DNA of 64,000 nt from Acidobacteriaceae bacterium (GCA_003139095.1 PLHW01000018.1:1-64000), one strand, 5' to 3'. Positions 43,699 through 53,058 are shown, counted from the first letter of the stretch. Notes: generated by a model from the letters alone, not told the origin. Program-made: numbers and translations.

Positions 43699-44202
43699 CT
43701 AAATCTCTTCCACCGGCCAGCCTGCCCCCGCCTCGTTTCGCATCAGTCCCGCCAGCCCCGCCCGAACTTTCAGTGGAATCGCCAGTTCCGCGTCCATGAT
43801 GAAAGTCACATACTCAAAAAACAGCCCTTTGCTTCGTCGCACCTTGATTTCCCTCCACGGAACGAAGAGTGGCGGATGCATGAACCGAAACAAAAACATA
43901 CACGCTAGATACAAGCCCTCCCCGTTCGCGCCGAGCGTCAGCACTTTGTTGTAACTCATGAACCGCCGCATCTGCCCGCTCTGCATCTTCCATTTCGCGC
44001 CATCGAATGCAATTCGCGTCCGATACCGGTTCGACAACGCATACCAGCCTCCAACAGAGCTGACCGCGGCTGCGACGAGAAACCACGAGCCCACGAAGAA
44101 AAATGGGAAGACGACGATGAAATAATGATCCATGAAATATTTGAGATTCTCAGGCGACATGTCTGCGACCCCGCTTGCCGATTCTCCAGCCCAACTCGCC
44201 AA
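43699..44202 (-). CDS. hypothetical membrane protein with PH-like domain
   Basis: A 153-167-residue protein (starts at 44202 or at MSPENLKYF, 44160). Two closely spaced hydrophobic stretches (YFIVVFPFFFVGSWFLVAAAVSSVGGW) form a membrane hairpin or one long helix. The rest, with LSNRYRTRIAFDGAKWKMQSGQM and VPWREIKVRR, resembles bacterial PH-like domains. No function is known. Convergent with the TlpA-like gene, which ends 31 nt away. Confidence 0.65.
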   Translation of the reverse strand: MASWAGESASGVADMSPENLKYFMDHYFIVVFPFFFVGSWFLVAAAVSSVGGWYALSNRYRTRIAFDGAKWKMQSGQMRRFMSYNKVLTLGANGEGLYLACMFLFRFMHPPLFVPWREIKVRRSKGLFFEYVTFIMDAELAIPLKVRAGLAGLMRNEAGAGWPVEEI

Positions 44203-44334
44203 CCGTCAACCGTCCCGATCACCGCTAGTCAGTGAGCAGCGTCACTTCCCTCCCTGCCAACTTCCGCTACCCTGAACCTTCACCCAAGCACCGCATCTTT
44301 ATCGATCCCGATCTCTGCAGTCTTAGGAGCACCC

Positions 44335-45525
44335 ATGAAACTTCTCGTCATTGGTTCCGGCATGATGGGCTCGGCCGCCGCCTACGATATGGCCAGCCAG
44401 CCCCAAGTTGAATCTGTCACCCTCGCCGACAGCGATCTCAAGCGCGCCCGCGATGTCGCCACGCGCCTCAACCGCATTACCGGCGGCAAAAAGGTTCGGG
44501 CCGTCGCCATCGACGCCTCGAAAGAAAAAGACGCGGCCCGCCTGATGAAAGGCCACGACGGCGCGCTCTCCGCCGTTCCCTACTTCCTCAACCTCGGTTT
44601 GGCTCAGGCCGCCATTTCCGCCGGATGCCACTTCGCCGACCTCGGGGGAAACAACACCGTCGTCCGCCAGGAGCTCGCGCTCGCCAAAAAAGCGGAAAAG
44701 AAAAACCTCGCGCTCGCACCCGACTGCGGCCTCTCCCCCGGCATGGCCTCCATCCTCGGTGGCGAACTCGTTCGCCGTCTCGACGGTCGCGCCGATGCGC
44801 TCAAGATCTACGTCGGGGGCCTCCCCGAAAAACCCATGCCGCCCTTCCACTATCAGCTCGTCTTCTCCGTCGAAGGCCTCATCAACGAATACGTCGAGCC
44901 CGCCCGCATTCTCCGCAAAGGCAAGCTCACCACCATCGAGGCTCTCACCGAGCCCGAGGCATTTCACATGGACGGCTTCCCTCCCCTCGTCGCTTTTCAA
45001 ACCTCCGGCGGCACATCCACGCTGCCTGAAACCTTCGAAGGGCGCGTCGGCGAATGCTTTGAAAAAACTCTCCGCTATCCCGGACACTACGACCTGCTCT
45101 GCGAACTGAAAGCTCTCGGCCTTTTCTCCAGCGAGAAACTCCAGGTCGACGGCGCGCAAGTCTCCCCGCGCGCGCTCATGTCAAAAGTTTTCGAAGGGAA
45201 ATTTGCCGGCAAGGGTCCGGACGTCTCCATCATGCGGATCGAGGCTCACGAGTCCATCAAGGCCCCCGGCATTCGCGGCTTGCTCGGCGGCAAGCTCAAA
45301 GGCCGCGTCGCCACCTTCACCATGGTCGATCACTACGACCCAAAAACCGATATGAGTTCCATGATGCGCACCACCGCCTTCCCCGCCTCCATCGTCCTTC
45401 AGATGATGTGCTCGGGCGCCATCGAAAAACGCGGCGCCGTGCTGCAAGAACGCGACGTCCCCGCCGAAGCATTCTTGGCAGAGGTCGCCCGCCGCGGCAT
45501 AAAAATCGACTATCGCTTGGAGTAA
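44335..45525 (+). CDS. saccharopine dehydrogenase-family oxidoreductase
   Basis: A 396-residue NAD(P)-dependent enzyme. The Rossmann start MKLLVIGSGMMGSAAAYDMA is followed by ADSDLKRARDVATRL, DGALSAVPYFLNLGLAQAAI, HFADLGGNN and APDCGLSPGMASILGGEL, the pattern of lysine 6-dehydrogenase and carboxynorspermidine/saccharopine-type reductases. Substrate not decided. AGGAGC lies 6 nt before the ATG. Single gene. Confidence 0.85.
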   Translation: MKLLVIGSGMMGSAAAYDMASQPQVESVTLADSDLKRARDVATRLNRITGGKKVRAVAIDASKEKDAARLMKGHDGALSAVPYFLNLGLAQAAISAGCHFADLGGNNTVVRQELALAKKAEKKNLALAPDCGLSPGMASILGGELVRRLDGRADALKIYVGGLPEKPMPPFHYQLVFSVEGLINEYVEPARILRKGKLTTIEALTEPEAFHMDGFPPLVAFQTSGGTSTLPETFEGRVGECFEKTLRYPGHYDLLCELKALGLFSSEKLQVDGAQVSPRALMSKVFEGKFAGKGPDVSIMRIEAHESIKAPGIRGLLGGKLKGRVATFTMVDHYDPKTDMSSMMRTTAFPASIVLQMMCSGAIEKRGAVLQERDVPAEAFLAEVARRGIKIDYRLE

Positions 45526-45610
45526 AGAGTACAGAGTAAGGAAAGATCGGTTCCGCGATGCGCGTGTGGCGACGGCGATGCCCCCGCGTATGTCCACACT
45601 CCGCGCCTTG

Positions 45611-46330
45611 CTAATGCTTCGCCAGCGCCGCAATGATCCCTCCCAGTGAATCCTGCCACGCATGCGCCATCATTCCCGGGCGAACACTCCCGCGCCAGTA
45701 CGCGAGAATTCCGAACATCGCGCCGAACAGGCTGATCAAAACCACCAGCCGCCAGCCCTGATACGCGTGCGCCGCACCGAACGCCGCGGCAGAAAGGAGA
45801 ATCCCGGCAGGAGCGCTCCTCGTCAGCGCTATAAACTGCCGTTGCAGATAGCCACGAAAGATCGTCTCTTCGCAAATTCCCGCAGTCACGGAAAGCACGA
45901 TCCAGACCGCGATTTCAACGCCCCCGTGCGGCAGGATGAACTGCATATTGCGACCCTCAGAGTCGATGCCCAGCAGTTTGCTGAACACCCAAAGCAGCGC
46001 CACCGCAACCACCCAGAACCCCGCGGCAACTCCCAGATCGCGCAACACCCGCCGAGCCGAGCGCCACCGCTCTCCCACCACCAGCAGGACCGACGCGCCA
46101 CTCCGCCGCACGCCCCACACCACAAAACCAAAAACCAGCCATTCCATCAGAGTGGTGACCGCATAAGCGCGCACTCGGTTCGGATTCGACGCCGCCCTCA
46201 TCTGCTCGGCCAGCATCTTGGCCAGCAAGGCCCATCCGCCCAGCACAGCGAGCAAGGCAATCGTGTGCGTCCAACTCGCAACCCGAGTGTATCGATCCGG
46301 CGCCGACTGTACTAAAGCGGATGTCTCCAT
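45611..46330 (-). CDS. CPBP-family intramembrane metalloprotease
   Basis: A 239-residue membrane protein with about seven helices. The CPBP (Abi/Rce1) motifs are all present: motif 1 EETIFRGYLQRQ (about residue 160), motif 2 FGAAHAYQGW, and motif 3 MMAHAWQDSLGG. Members cleave or bind prenylated or membrane peptides; in bacteria many have unknown roles. Same strand as the secreted protein behind it, 41 nt apart. Confidence 0.88.
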   Translation of the reverse strand: METSALVQSAPDRYTRVASWTHTIALLAVLGGWALLAKMLAEQMRAASNPNRVRAYAVTTLMEWLVFGFVVWGVRRSGASVLLVVGERWRSARRVLRDLGVAAGFWVVAVALLWVFSKLLGIDSEGRNMQFILPHGGVEIAVWIVLSVTAGICEETIFRGYLQRQFIALTRSAPAGILLSAAAFGAAHAYQGWRLVVLISLFGAMFGILAYWRGSVRPGMMAHAWQDSLGGIIAALAKH

Positions 46331-46371
46331 GATTTATTGCGGGCCGTACGCCCTGATTCTAAACCCCTTCC

Positions 46372-47379
46372 CTATTCCCGGCTCTCTCCCAACACCGTGA
46401 TCTTCGAGTCCGTCCGAAACTTCTTGTAGTCGCGAAACGTCTGCTGCACGTCTTCCCGATATGTCTTCACCAACGCCAGCTTTGCATCCATCCGGAACTC
46501 CACGTGGCTTGGCAGCCACACTTCGTCGTTCACCTTTACCAGATCGACCACTATGTGCGCGCCCTTGTGAATCCGCGCCAGAAACACCCCGAAGGAAATC
46601 GTATCCAGCGCCGTCATCTCCAGATTCACCCATTGCCCTTCCGCTTTGTCGATCCAAACCCGCCCCGCAAACTTGTCCAGCAACTTCGCCTCTTTCCTCT
46701 TCGCCTTGTATCCCGGATGCGGCCGCCCCTCGAGCACCCAGGTGTCCCGCCCATTCACCAGTTCCGAACCCACCAGCCGGAAGTCAAACGCGTCCGCAAT
46801 CTCCAGCACAAATTTCCGGTCCTCTTCGCGCTCCTTCTGCTCTTTCTCCAACCGCTTCCGCCGCTCGTCCTCCGATTCGTTCTTCCGCTTGTCGATGATC
46901 TTCTGGATCTTCTCGTCCTCTTTCCTCGCCTCTTCCGCCGAGAGCGGCTTGTCGTCCTTCGCAATCAGCTTCTCCACCTGCTCGCCGTAAATTTCCAGTA
47001 CCTCGGAGGTTCGAATCACGGTCTTTTCAACCTTGCCCCCTGCGTCCAGCCTGTGTTCCTCCTGCCGCTCAATGTACGTGTAATTACGCTCCTGCTTGTC
47101 GTTTTCCAGATCCTTCTCTTCCGCCCGAATCAATAGCGCCCGAATCTCTTCCGGTGGAACCGCCCCATTCGCATCCGGCGTCAGATGCACTGCGCTGGCA
47201 TTCGAGACAGTGGAAGTCGAAGTTGAAATCGCAGAAGAAGTTGATGGAGTTGGACTGGAAGTTGATGAGCTTGCGCTCAAAGCCGCCGAGCCTGCGTTCG
47301 ACGCCGAATCCGGAGTCTGCGCCAAAGCGCAGCCCGCCAACAAAACCGTGACGCAGCTAAGGCCAATAAGAAAACGCAT
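46372..47379 (-). CDS. secreted acidobacterial hypothetical protein (LolA-like fold suspected)
   Basis: A 335-residue exported protein; N-terminus LIGLSCVTVLLAGCALAQ may be a lipoprotein signal. Residues about 20-55 are Ser/Thr-rich, then a charged coiled-coil stretch (LSAEEARKEDEKIQKIIDKRKNESEDERRKRLEKEQKEREED, given in part) precedes a beta-rich half with VNGRDTWVLEGRPHPGYK, KFAGRVWIDKAEGQWVNLEM and VWLPSHVEFRMDAKLALVK, which is the pattern of LolA/outer-membrane lipoprotein-sorting-like domains. No known function. Confidence 0.7.
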   Translation of the reverse strand: MRFLIGLSCVTVLLAGCALAQTPDSASNAGSAALSASSSTSSPTPSTSSAISTSTSTVSNASAVHLTPDANGAVPPEEIRALLIRAEEKDLENDKQERNYTYIERQEEHRLDAGGKVEKTVIRTSEVLEIYGEQVEKLIAKDDKPLSAEEARKEDEKIQKIIDKRKNESEDERRKRLEKEQKEREEDRKFVLEIADAFDFRLVGSELVNGRDTWVLEGRPHPGYKAKRKEAKLLDKFAGRVWIDKAEGQWVNLEMTALDTISFGVFLARIHKGAHIVVDLVKVNDEVWLPSHVEFRMDAKLALVKTYREDVQQTFRDYKKFRTDSKITVLGESRE

Positions 47380-47487
47380 GAGAAAGTGTACGAACTCACT
47401 TCACGGTCAGTTCCCTTGAAGAAACGCCGATGCATCCGGAGCTTCAAACAAAAGCCCGAAGTCTTTCCAAAAGTCGCGTCAAATCCG

Positions 47488-47530
47488 AACAGTCTGACAA
47501 CCGAGAGCTGATGACCCAGGACTGAGAACT
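47488..47530. repeat. degenerate heptamer array (GAGAGCT/GAGAACT)
   Basis: CCGAGAGCTGATGACCCAGG and ACTGAGAACT abut the stop codon of the minus-strand transglutaminase-like gene; same unit type as the arrays at 12.8 and 23.6 kb. Confidence 0.45.
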
Positions 47531-48146
47531 ATTTCTTAAGCGCCTTCTCCAGAATCTCCGCCCGAAACAGCCTCCCATCCACCCGGTGCAGCCGTTTGGC
47601 CTGCGCCTCCGTGATCAGCCGGTGATGAAATATCGTCAGCAGATACTCTGCCACAAACCACACCGGCTTCTCCGACGTCATCCAGTCCAGATGATCGAAC
47701 CTCTCCATCCGCACCGGCCGCGAAAACGTCCGCATCGTCCGCTCCCCGCGCAGATTGAAATAAATATTGAAGTAGCTCATCGCCAACTCGCGCAGCGTCC
47801 GATACACCGGCTCGCGAAATCGGCATCCCGTGTAATTCGACTTCGCCACCGCTCCCCAGTGCCCATCCACCCGATAGATCGCGATCACATGGTCGGTGTC
47901 GCGCTCGGCCTCAAAATCCAGCAGCAGCGGTGGATACCCATTCACCCGCAAAGCCGCCGCCGCAAACAGCGCACCCTCGTAGCAGTGCGCCGTATTCTCC
48001 CGCAAAACCCGCCGCGGAGACCAAGCCGTATCCTCCAGGTGATAAGGCATAGCATCCAGCAACCGCTGAATCCCATAGGGATCTTTCAGCGAGCGCAACT
48101 TGCGAAGTTCAGCAGGAGTGAAGCCCCAAGAGTCGTTGTTCGTCAT
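47529..48146 (-). CDS. transglutaminase-like cysteine protein
   Basis: About 205 residues from MTNNDSWGF. A Cys in ENTAHCYEGALFAAAALRVNG and a His in ERDTDHVIAIYRVDGHWGAV, spaced as in transglutaminase-like peptidases, with a following aromatic/Asn region, suggest a Cys-His-Asp fold. The C-terminus is long and basic. The frame is open to 48338 but then overlaps the HAD gene (ends 48209), so the ATG at 48146 is preferred; GGGACG upstream is a weak ribosome site. The function is unknown. Confidence 0.65.
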   Translation of the reverse strand: MTNNDSWGFTPAELRKLRSLKDPYGIQRLLDAMPYHLEDTAWSPRRVLRENTAHCYEGALFAAAALRVNGYPPLLLDFEAERDTDHVIAIYRVDGHWGAVAKSNYTGCRFREPVYRTLRELAMSYFNIYFNLRGERTMRTFSRPVRMERFDHLDWMTSEKPVWFVAEYLLTIFHHRLITEAQAKRLHRVDGRLFRAEILEKALKK

Positions 48147-48208
48147 CCCAAATGCGTCCCGTAATTTTTCATCGCAGATGTATACCTTCGTCCCAAATGC
48201 ACCCAGAT

Positions 48209-48952
48209 TTAGATCATTAAACTTCTGCCACCCAAGTCCAACAACTCCCCCAACTCCCGCGGCCGGTCCACCATCACATCTGGCCTCACCTTTTCCAACG
48301 AATGCGGAGCGAACCCATACGTCACGCCACAAGTCCACGTCCCCGCATTCTGGCCCGTCTGCACGTCAATCGAGGAATCGCCAATCATCAGCGCCTCAGC
48401 GGCCGCCACGCCCGTTTCCTCCAGCAGCGTCCGCACCCCCAGCGGATCCGGCTTCTTCGTCGGAAAACTGTTTCCGCCATAGACGCGCACAAAATAGTCT
48501 CCCAGCCCCAGTGCCTGCACAATATCCTGCGAAGGCCGCACCGGCTTATTCGACAGCACTGCCATCACCCGTGTAGGGTGCATACCGCCGTCCGCGCCCC
48601 CAGCCAGTCCCGCCAACATCTCCGGAATCCCCTCATACACCGTCGTATGATCCAGTTTGTGCAGCCGGTAGTAACCCAGAAAATATTCCAGCGCGGTCGC
48701 AAACAGCGCCCCATCCGCCTCCGGCCCATCCGGACCCGCCAGCGCCCGCTGCACCAGCACCGGCGCGCCATCGCCCACATAGCTCGCGATCACGTCCCCA
48801 GCCAGCTCCGGCCGCCCAAAATGCCGCAGCATCGCGTTCACCGAATGGATCAGATCCAGCCGCGAATCGATCAGTGTCCCATCCAGATCGAACACCAGCA
48901 GCCGAATCGCCCGAGCATCGAATTCCCGCAAAAATCGAATCATGAAAATCAA
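48209..48952 (-). CDS. HAD-superfamily phosphatase (phosphoglycolate phosphatase-like)
   Basis: A 247-residue HAD hydrolase. Motif I VFDLDGTLIDSRLDL, motif II MAVLSNKPVRPS, the motif III Lys in FPTKKPDPLGV and motif IV MIGDSSIDVQTGQNAG are complete; the cap is the four-helix C1 type (MLRHFGRPEL ... YRLHKLDHTTVYEG). This is the Gph-like group that hydrolyses 2-phosphoglycolate or similar small phosphates. Starts at 48952 or three codons later. Confidence 0.88.
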   Translation of the reverse strand: MIFMIRFLREFDARAIRLLVFDLDGTLIDSRLDLIHSVNAMLRHFGRPELAGDVIASYVGDGAPVLVQRALAGPDGPEADGALFATALEYFLGYYRLHKLDHTTVYEGIPEMLAGLAGGADGGMHPTRVMAVLSNKPVRPSQDIVQALGLGDYFVRVYGGNSFPTKKPDPLGVRTLLEETGVAAAEALMIGDSSIDVQTGQNAGTWTCGVTYGFAPHSLEKVRPDVMVDRPRELGELLDLGGRSLMI

Positions 48953-49002
48953 CAGAATCGTGGAATTGACAGGATAAACGATGCGCGCCAGCTTCGCGGC
49001 CA

Positions 49003-49093
49003 GCGGCTCGAAGCCAATAACCTTGCTTGCTCTCGGCTCGCGGCTCGCAGCTCGTAGCTAATTTCGAAGCTCGTAGCTCGGGGCTCGTAGCTC
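49003..49093. repeat. degenerate 7-bp tandem array (GNNGCTC)
   Basis: At least nine heptamers of the form GCGGCTC, GCAGCTC, GTAGCTA, GAAGCTC, GTAGCTC, GGGGCTC run from the HAD upstream region to the TACAAT box of the E1 gene, interrupted by AATTTC. Confidence 0.6.
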
Positions 49094-49096
49094 ATT

Positions 49097-49102
49097 TACA
49101 AT
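49097..49102 (+). promoter_or_regulatory. -10-like TACAAT box of the fused E1 gene
   Basis: TACAAT ends 22 nt before the ATG; GGGGTGAGA in between is the ribosome site. The -35 zone is occupied by heptamer repeats. Confidence 0.35.
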
Positions 49103-49124
49103 ACTGCCCTGGGGTGAGAAACGC

Positions 49125-51347
49125 ATGGCGACAACCAAAGTAGATCCCAAGCTTACTGAAAAGAGCGCGCCGCAAAAATCCGCCGATTATCAAGGCCTCA
49201 CCCGCCAGCAACTCGTCGACGCCTATCGCATCATGTTCACGTCGCGCCGCGTCGACGACCGCGAAATTTTGCTCAAGCGCCAGCAGAAAATCTTCTTTCA
49301 GATCTCCGGCGCGGGCCACGAGGCCGTCGGCGTCGCCGCGGCCTTCGCCCTCAAACCATGCTACGACTGGTTCTTCCCCTACTATCGCGATCGCGCGCTC
49401 TGCCTCGGCCTCGGCGCAACTCCGTACGAAATGTTCCTCGGCGCCGTCGGCGCGGCCGACGATCCCAGCTCCGGTGGCCGTCAAATGCCCTCCCACTGGG
49501 CCTTTCAGCCGCTCAACGTCGTGACGCAATCGTCACCCACGGGCAGCCAGATTCTCCACGCCGTCGGTTGCGCCGAAGCCGGACGCTACTTCTCGCGCCA
49601 TCCCAACGCCGCCGCCAAGTCCTCCGGCGACTACCGCCAGTTCAAAAATGTCCAGTTCCGCGGCGACGAAATCAGCTACGTTTCCCTCGGCGACGGCACC
49701 ACCAGCGAAGGCGAATTCTGGGAGGCCCTCAACACCGCCTCCAACAACCGCCTCCCCGTCCTCTTCTGCATTCAGGACAACGAATACGCGATCTCTGTCC
49801 CCGTCGAAGTGCAAACTTCCGGCGGCAACATCTCGCGTCTCGTCTCCAATTTCCCCAACTTTCATTTCGAGGAATTTGACGGCACCGATCCCATCGCCTC
49901 CTACGCCGCCTTCCGCCGTGCCGCCGAGCATTGCCGCGCCGGAAACGGGCCCGCCTTCGTTCACGCGCACGTCATTCGTCCCTACTCGCACTCGCTCTCC
50001 GACGACGAGCGCCTCTATCGCCCGGAGAGCGAGCGCCAGCGCGATGCCGTCCGCGATCCCGTTCCCCGCCTGCAAATGTTCCTGCTCCGCGAAGGTATTC
50101 TCGACGAGCAGGGTATCAACCAGATCGAGACCGAAGTCGAAGAGCAAATTCAGCAGGCGGCCGATCGCGTCCTCGATGCCGCGCTTCCGCAGCCCGACTC
50201 CATCTACAAATTCGTCTACTCGCCCGACCTCGATCCCACTTCATCCGCCTTCGATACGCATCCTGCTTTCGCCGCGCCCGAAGCCACCGCGGAGGGAAAG
50301 CGCCCCGCCGCCTCGCAGCCAAAGACGATGGCCGACCTCATCAACGCCACTTTGCGCGACGAGATGCGCCGCGACGAGCGCATTGTTATGTTTGGCGAGG
50401 ACGTCGCCGATTGCAGCCGCGAAGAATATCTCGAACAGAAGCTCGTCAAAGGCAAAGGCGGCGTCTTCAAACTCACCTCCGGCCTGCAATCGGAATTCGG
50501 CGCGGACCGCGTCTTCAATTCTCCGCTCGCCGAAGCCAACATCGTCGGCCGCGCCGTCGGCATGGCCACGCGCGGCCTCAAGCCCGTCGTCGAAATTCAG
50601 TTCTTCGATTACATCTGGCCCGCGATGATGCAACTGCGCGACGAACTCCCGCTCATTCGCTGGCGCTCCAACAACGCATTCTCCGCGCCCGCCGTCGTGC
50701 GCGTCGCAATCGGCGGTTACCTCACCGGCGGAGCTATCTACCACTCGCAATGCGGCGAGAGCACCTTCACGCACATTCCCGGCCTGCGCGTCGTCTTTCC
50801 CTCCAACGCGCTCGACGCCGCCGGCCTGCTCCGCACCGCCATTCGTTGCGACGACCCCGTCCTCTTCCTCGAACACAAGCGCCTCTACCGCGAAACCTTC
50901 GGTCGCGCGCCCTATCCCGGCCCCGACTACATGGTTCCCTTCGGCAAAGCGAAGATCGTGCAGCCCGGCACCGACCTCACCGTCATCACCTACGGCGCGG
51001 TTATTCCGCGCGCACTCCAGGCCGCGCAGCGCATGGAACGCGAACACAATGTCCACGTCGAGCTCGTCGACTTGCGCTGCCTGAATCCATTTGATTGGGA
51101 CGCGATCTCAACTTCGGTCCAGAAGACCAATCGTGTACTTGTCGCGCACGAAGACACGCTCAGCTGGGGCTACGGCGCCGAAATCGCCGCCCGCATCGCC
51201 GATCAACTCTTCGAGCACCTCGATGCACCCATCAAGCGCGTCGCCGCCACTGACACCTTCGTCGCCTATCAGCCAATTCTGGAAGACGCCATCCTGCCCC
51301 AGGCCGATGACCTCTTCCGCGCCATGAAAGAGCTGTCAGAGTTCTAG
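49125..51347 (+). CDS. fused E1 alpha-beta component of branched-chain 2-oxoacid dehydrogenase
   Basis: A 740-residue protein joining both E1 subunits. The alpha part (about 20-365) has [15 protein letters not shown] and the thiamin diphosphate motif [20 protein letters not shown] (about 192-211), then [10 protein letters not shown] and [15 protein letters not shown]. After a low-complexity linker (about 375-400) the beta part starts [14 protein letters not shown], with [28 protein letters not shown], and [20 protein letters not shown]. It decarboxylates 2-oxoacids from Val/Leu/Ile and passes acyl groups to E2. E2 and E3 genes are not in the window. Fused E1 proteins are known in Acidobacteriota and Bacteroidetes. 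Confidence 0.9.
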   Translation: MATTKVDPKLTEKSAPQKSADYQGLTRQQLVDAYRIMFTSRRVDDREILLKRQQKIFFQISGAGHEAVGVAAAFALKPCYDWFFPYYRDRALCLGLGATPYEMFLGAVGAADDPSSGGRQMPSHWAFQPLNVVTQSSPTGSQILHAVGCAEAGRYFSRHPNAAAKSSGDYRQFKNVQFRGDEISYVSLGDGTTSEGEFWEALNTASNNRLPVLFCIQDNEYAISVPVEVQTSGGNISRLVSNFPNFHFEEFDGTDPIASYAAFRRAAEHCRAGNGPAFVHAHVIRPYSHSLSDDERLYRPESERQRDAVRDPVPRLQMFLLREGILDEQGINQIETEVEEQIQQAADRVLDAALPQPDSIYKFVYSPDLDPTSSAFDTHPAFAAPEATAEGKRPAASQPKTMADLINATLRDEMRRDERIVMFGEDVADCSREEYLEQKLVKGKGGVFKLTSGLQSEFGADRVFNSPLAEANIVGRAVGMATRGLKPVVEIQFFDYIWPAMMQLRDELPLIRWRSNNAFSAPAVVRVAIGGYLTGGAIYHSQCGESTFTHIPGLRVVFPSNALDAAGLLRTAIRCDDPVLFLEHKRLYRETFGRAPYPGPDYMVPFGKAKIVQPGTDLTVITYGAVIPRALQAAQRMEREHNVHVELVDLRCLNPFDWDAISTSVQKTNRVLVAHEDTLSWGYGAEIAARIADQLFEHLDAPIKRVAATDTFVAYQPILEDAILPQADDLFRAMKELSEF

Positions 51348-51531
51348 GTGACGTTCAAGGGTAAGTATTGGACGGTAAGTACTCAATGGTACGTATCGAA
51401 AGATAGGTATCCGATAGGTACTGAACAGTAAGCATCAAGGGTAAGTTGCTCCGATCAACGATCGCCGGGGCAATTCGTCGGCCGAAATCGGGCAGGTGAT
51501 TAACTAATATCAGCGGGAGGCGGAAGGAAAG
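51348..51531. repeat. degenerate GGTAAGTA repeat array after the E1 gene
   Basis: The core GGTA(A/C)GTA or a close form recurs at 51360, 51374, 51388, 51406, 51417, 51428 and 51440, first at 14-nt and then at 11-18-nt intervals. The remaining bases to 51531 show no gene. No terminator hairpin is visible. Confidence 0.5.
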
Positions 51532-51597
51532 ATGAGCCGGGCGGAGGCGCAGCGAGAAGCGCTGGCGGCGATCCGCGCGATTCGGTACGAGGGCTGA
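51532..51597 (+). CDS. possible 21-residue small ORF with strong ribosome site
   Basis: ATG at 51532 encodes MSRAEAQREALAAIRAIRYE plus Gly and a TGA stop. GGGAGG and AAGGAAAG lie within 18 nt upstream, an unusually strong ribosome site for this window. The peptide would be one amphipathic, Arg/Ala-rich helix. It may be a small protein or the remnant N-terminus of a decayed gene; there is no related sequence downstream before DoxX on the other strand. Confidence 0.3.
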   Translation: MSRAEAQREALAAIRAIRYEG

Positions 51598-51657
51598 AAC
51601 CGCAGGATTATCCCCGGCGGTTCACGCTGGGATTCAAACGTCGCTAGCCAGCATGTT

Positions 51658-52080
51658 TCAACGATTCCCCTTGCGCGCCGCTCCTCCACGAGGAAAATTC
51701 AATCCCCAGGGTCCTCCGCCAAAACAAATCAACGCCAACGCAATCGTTCCCACCGCCATCGGAAACTCATACCCGCCCGGTCCGGTCAGGCCGTTTTTGA
51801 AGTGGATCTTCCAGATCACCACGCACATCTCGATGAAAAACGCCGTACCCACAAAACGCGTGAACAGGCCGATGACGATCGCAATGCCTCCAAAGAATTC
51901 CGTCCCCGCCGAAAAGTACGCCAGCCAGGGCGGCAGCCCCAGCGAGCCGACAAACTGCATGTGATGATGAAACCCGCCAAAAACCTTCGAGTAGCCGTGC
52001 GCAATCATGATCGCGCCCAGCGCCAATCGCATCACCAGTTGCGCGAATGGTTGCAGCCGATTGAGGAAGTCGAAGTTCAA
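51658..52080 (-). CDS. DoxX-family membrane protein
   Basis: A 140-residue four-helix membrane protein with the DoxX pattern: LVMRLALGAIMIAHGYSKVFGG, LAYFSAGTEFFGGIAIVIGLFTRFVGTAFFIEM and a final helix AVGTIALALICFGGG. DoxX-type proteins take part in oxidative stress and thiosulfate/quinol systems in different bacteria. The start is TTG at 52078-52080, decided by GGAGG five nt upstream; a GTG two codons earlier would lie inside that site. Confidence 0.85.
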   Translation of the reverse strand: MNFDFLNRLQPFAQLVMRLALGAIMIAHGYSKVFGGFHHHMQFVGSLGLPPWLAYFSAGTEFFGGIAIVIGLFTRFVGTAFFIEMCVVIWKIHFKNGLTGPGGYEFPMAVGTIALALICFGGGPWGLNFPRGGAARKGNR

Positions 52081-52256
52081 GCGCACCTCCAGAAATGGAA
52101 GTGTTTAACTTAGCAGAAATCCCGCGCCGAAGTCAGCGCGATTGAGGTGAATGACGCCGGGAAGGAATGAAATGATTCGGGATGAAATAGTCTCGGGACG
52201 AAATGGTTCGGGACGAGGAATTTTCGCAAAGCCGTTCCGCGGTGAGCTTGAAACGC

Positions 52257-52655
52257 CTACCACTCCGAGTACGGCTTGCCGTTACTTCCCGTTTGGCTCG
52301 AGGCGCTGTGTACGGCGTAGATTCCGCCCTCGGTCTGGCTGAGCGACAAAATCGTTTTGTCGTCTTCTTCCGTCTCCCAGCTCTGCGTTCCGGTGATGTC
52401 GTTCGGAACCGACTCGATATATCCAGCGCTCCTCAGGTCCTCGAGCGAGGTTGGAGCTTTTTTCTTGTCGAGCGTGTATTGAAAAATGACGCGATTCAGC
52501 GTCTCCACGTTCTGCCGGAAATTATCCTCGCGCGCGCGTCTTATGCTCGCGCTGTAAAGCGGCATCGCAATCGACAGAAGGATGAGCATCACGCTGATCG
52601 TCACCATCATCTCGAGCAGCGTAAATCCGCCTTCGGATCTTTCCGTCCTCCGCAT
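52257..52655 (-). CDS. type II secretion/type IV pilin-like pseudopilin (GspG type), third
   Basis: A 132-residue prepilin. Leader MRRTERSEGG ends in Gly, then FTLLEMMVTISVMLILLSIA, with the conserved Glu five residues after cleavage, forms the pilin helix. The C-terminal part has TLDKKKAPTSLEDLRSAGYIE and the Ca-binding-loop-like end of GspG major pseudopilins. The ATG shares a base with the stop of the previous gene (TGATG), a coupled start. Third of three tandem pseudopilins after the secretin. Confidence 0.88.
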   Translation of the reverse strand: MRRTERSEGGFTLLEMMVTISVMLILLSIAMPLYSASIRRAREDNFRQNVETLNRVIFQYTLDKKKAPTSLEDLRSAGYIESVPNDITGTQSWETEEDDKTILSLSQTEGGIYAVHSASSQTGSNGKPYSEW

Positions 52656-53056
52656 CACTTCACCCAGCTCGAATACGCGGTTCCGTCCAGCGACGTCTGA
52701 TCCGATCCGCTGTGCACCGACGCGATTCCCGTCTGGTCCGGATTCATCGCCTTCTCCGGTTCCTCCTGATCGGTTTGCCACGTCGTGTTGCTGCCGGTGA
52801 TGTCGTCGGGAATGGACTTTAAATATCCTGCGCTCACCAGGTCGTCGAGCGCCTGAGGAGCCTGCTTCTTGTCCAGCGAATATTGCTGGATGAGATTGTT
52901 CAGCGTCACCAGATTGTGGTGCAACCGCGCTTCCTTGGTGCGCGTGATGCTCGTGGTGTACATCGGCAAAGCGAGCGAGAGCAGCACCGCCATGATGACG
53001 ATTACGATCATCATCTCGATCAGCGTGAAGCCCCGCGCTTTGCCTTTCGCTCTCAT
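52655..53056 (-). CDS. type II secretion/type IV pilin-like pseudopilin (GspG type), second
   Basis: A 133-residue prepilin with leader MRAKGKARG and mature start FTLIEMMIVIVIMAVLLSLA. The following sequence SLDKKQAPQALDDLVSAGYLKSIP is nearly the same as in the third pseudopilin, so the two come from a duplication. Only 2 nt separate it from the first pseudopilin gene. Prepilin peptidase (needed to cut after Gly) is not in the window. Confidence 0.88.
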   Translation of the reverse strand: MRAKGKARGFTLIEMMIVIVIMAVLLSLALPMYTTSITRTKEARLHHNLVTLNNLIQQYSLDKKQAPQALDDLVSAGYLKSIPDDITGSNTTWQTDQEEPEKAMNPDQTGIASVHSGSDQTSLDGTAYSSWVK

Positions 53057-53058
53057 CG

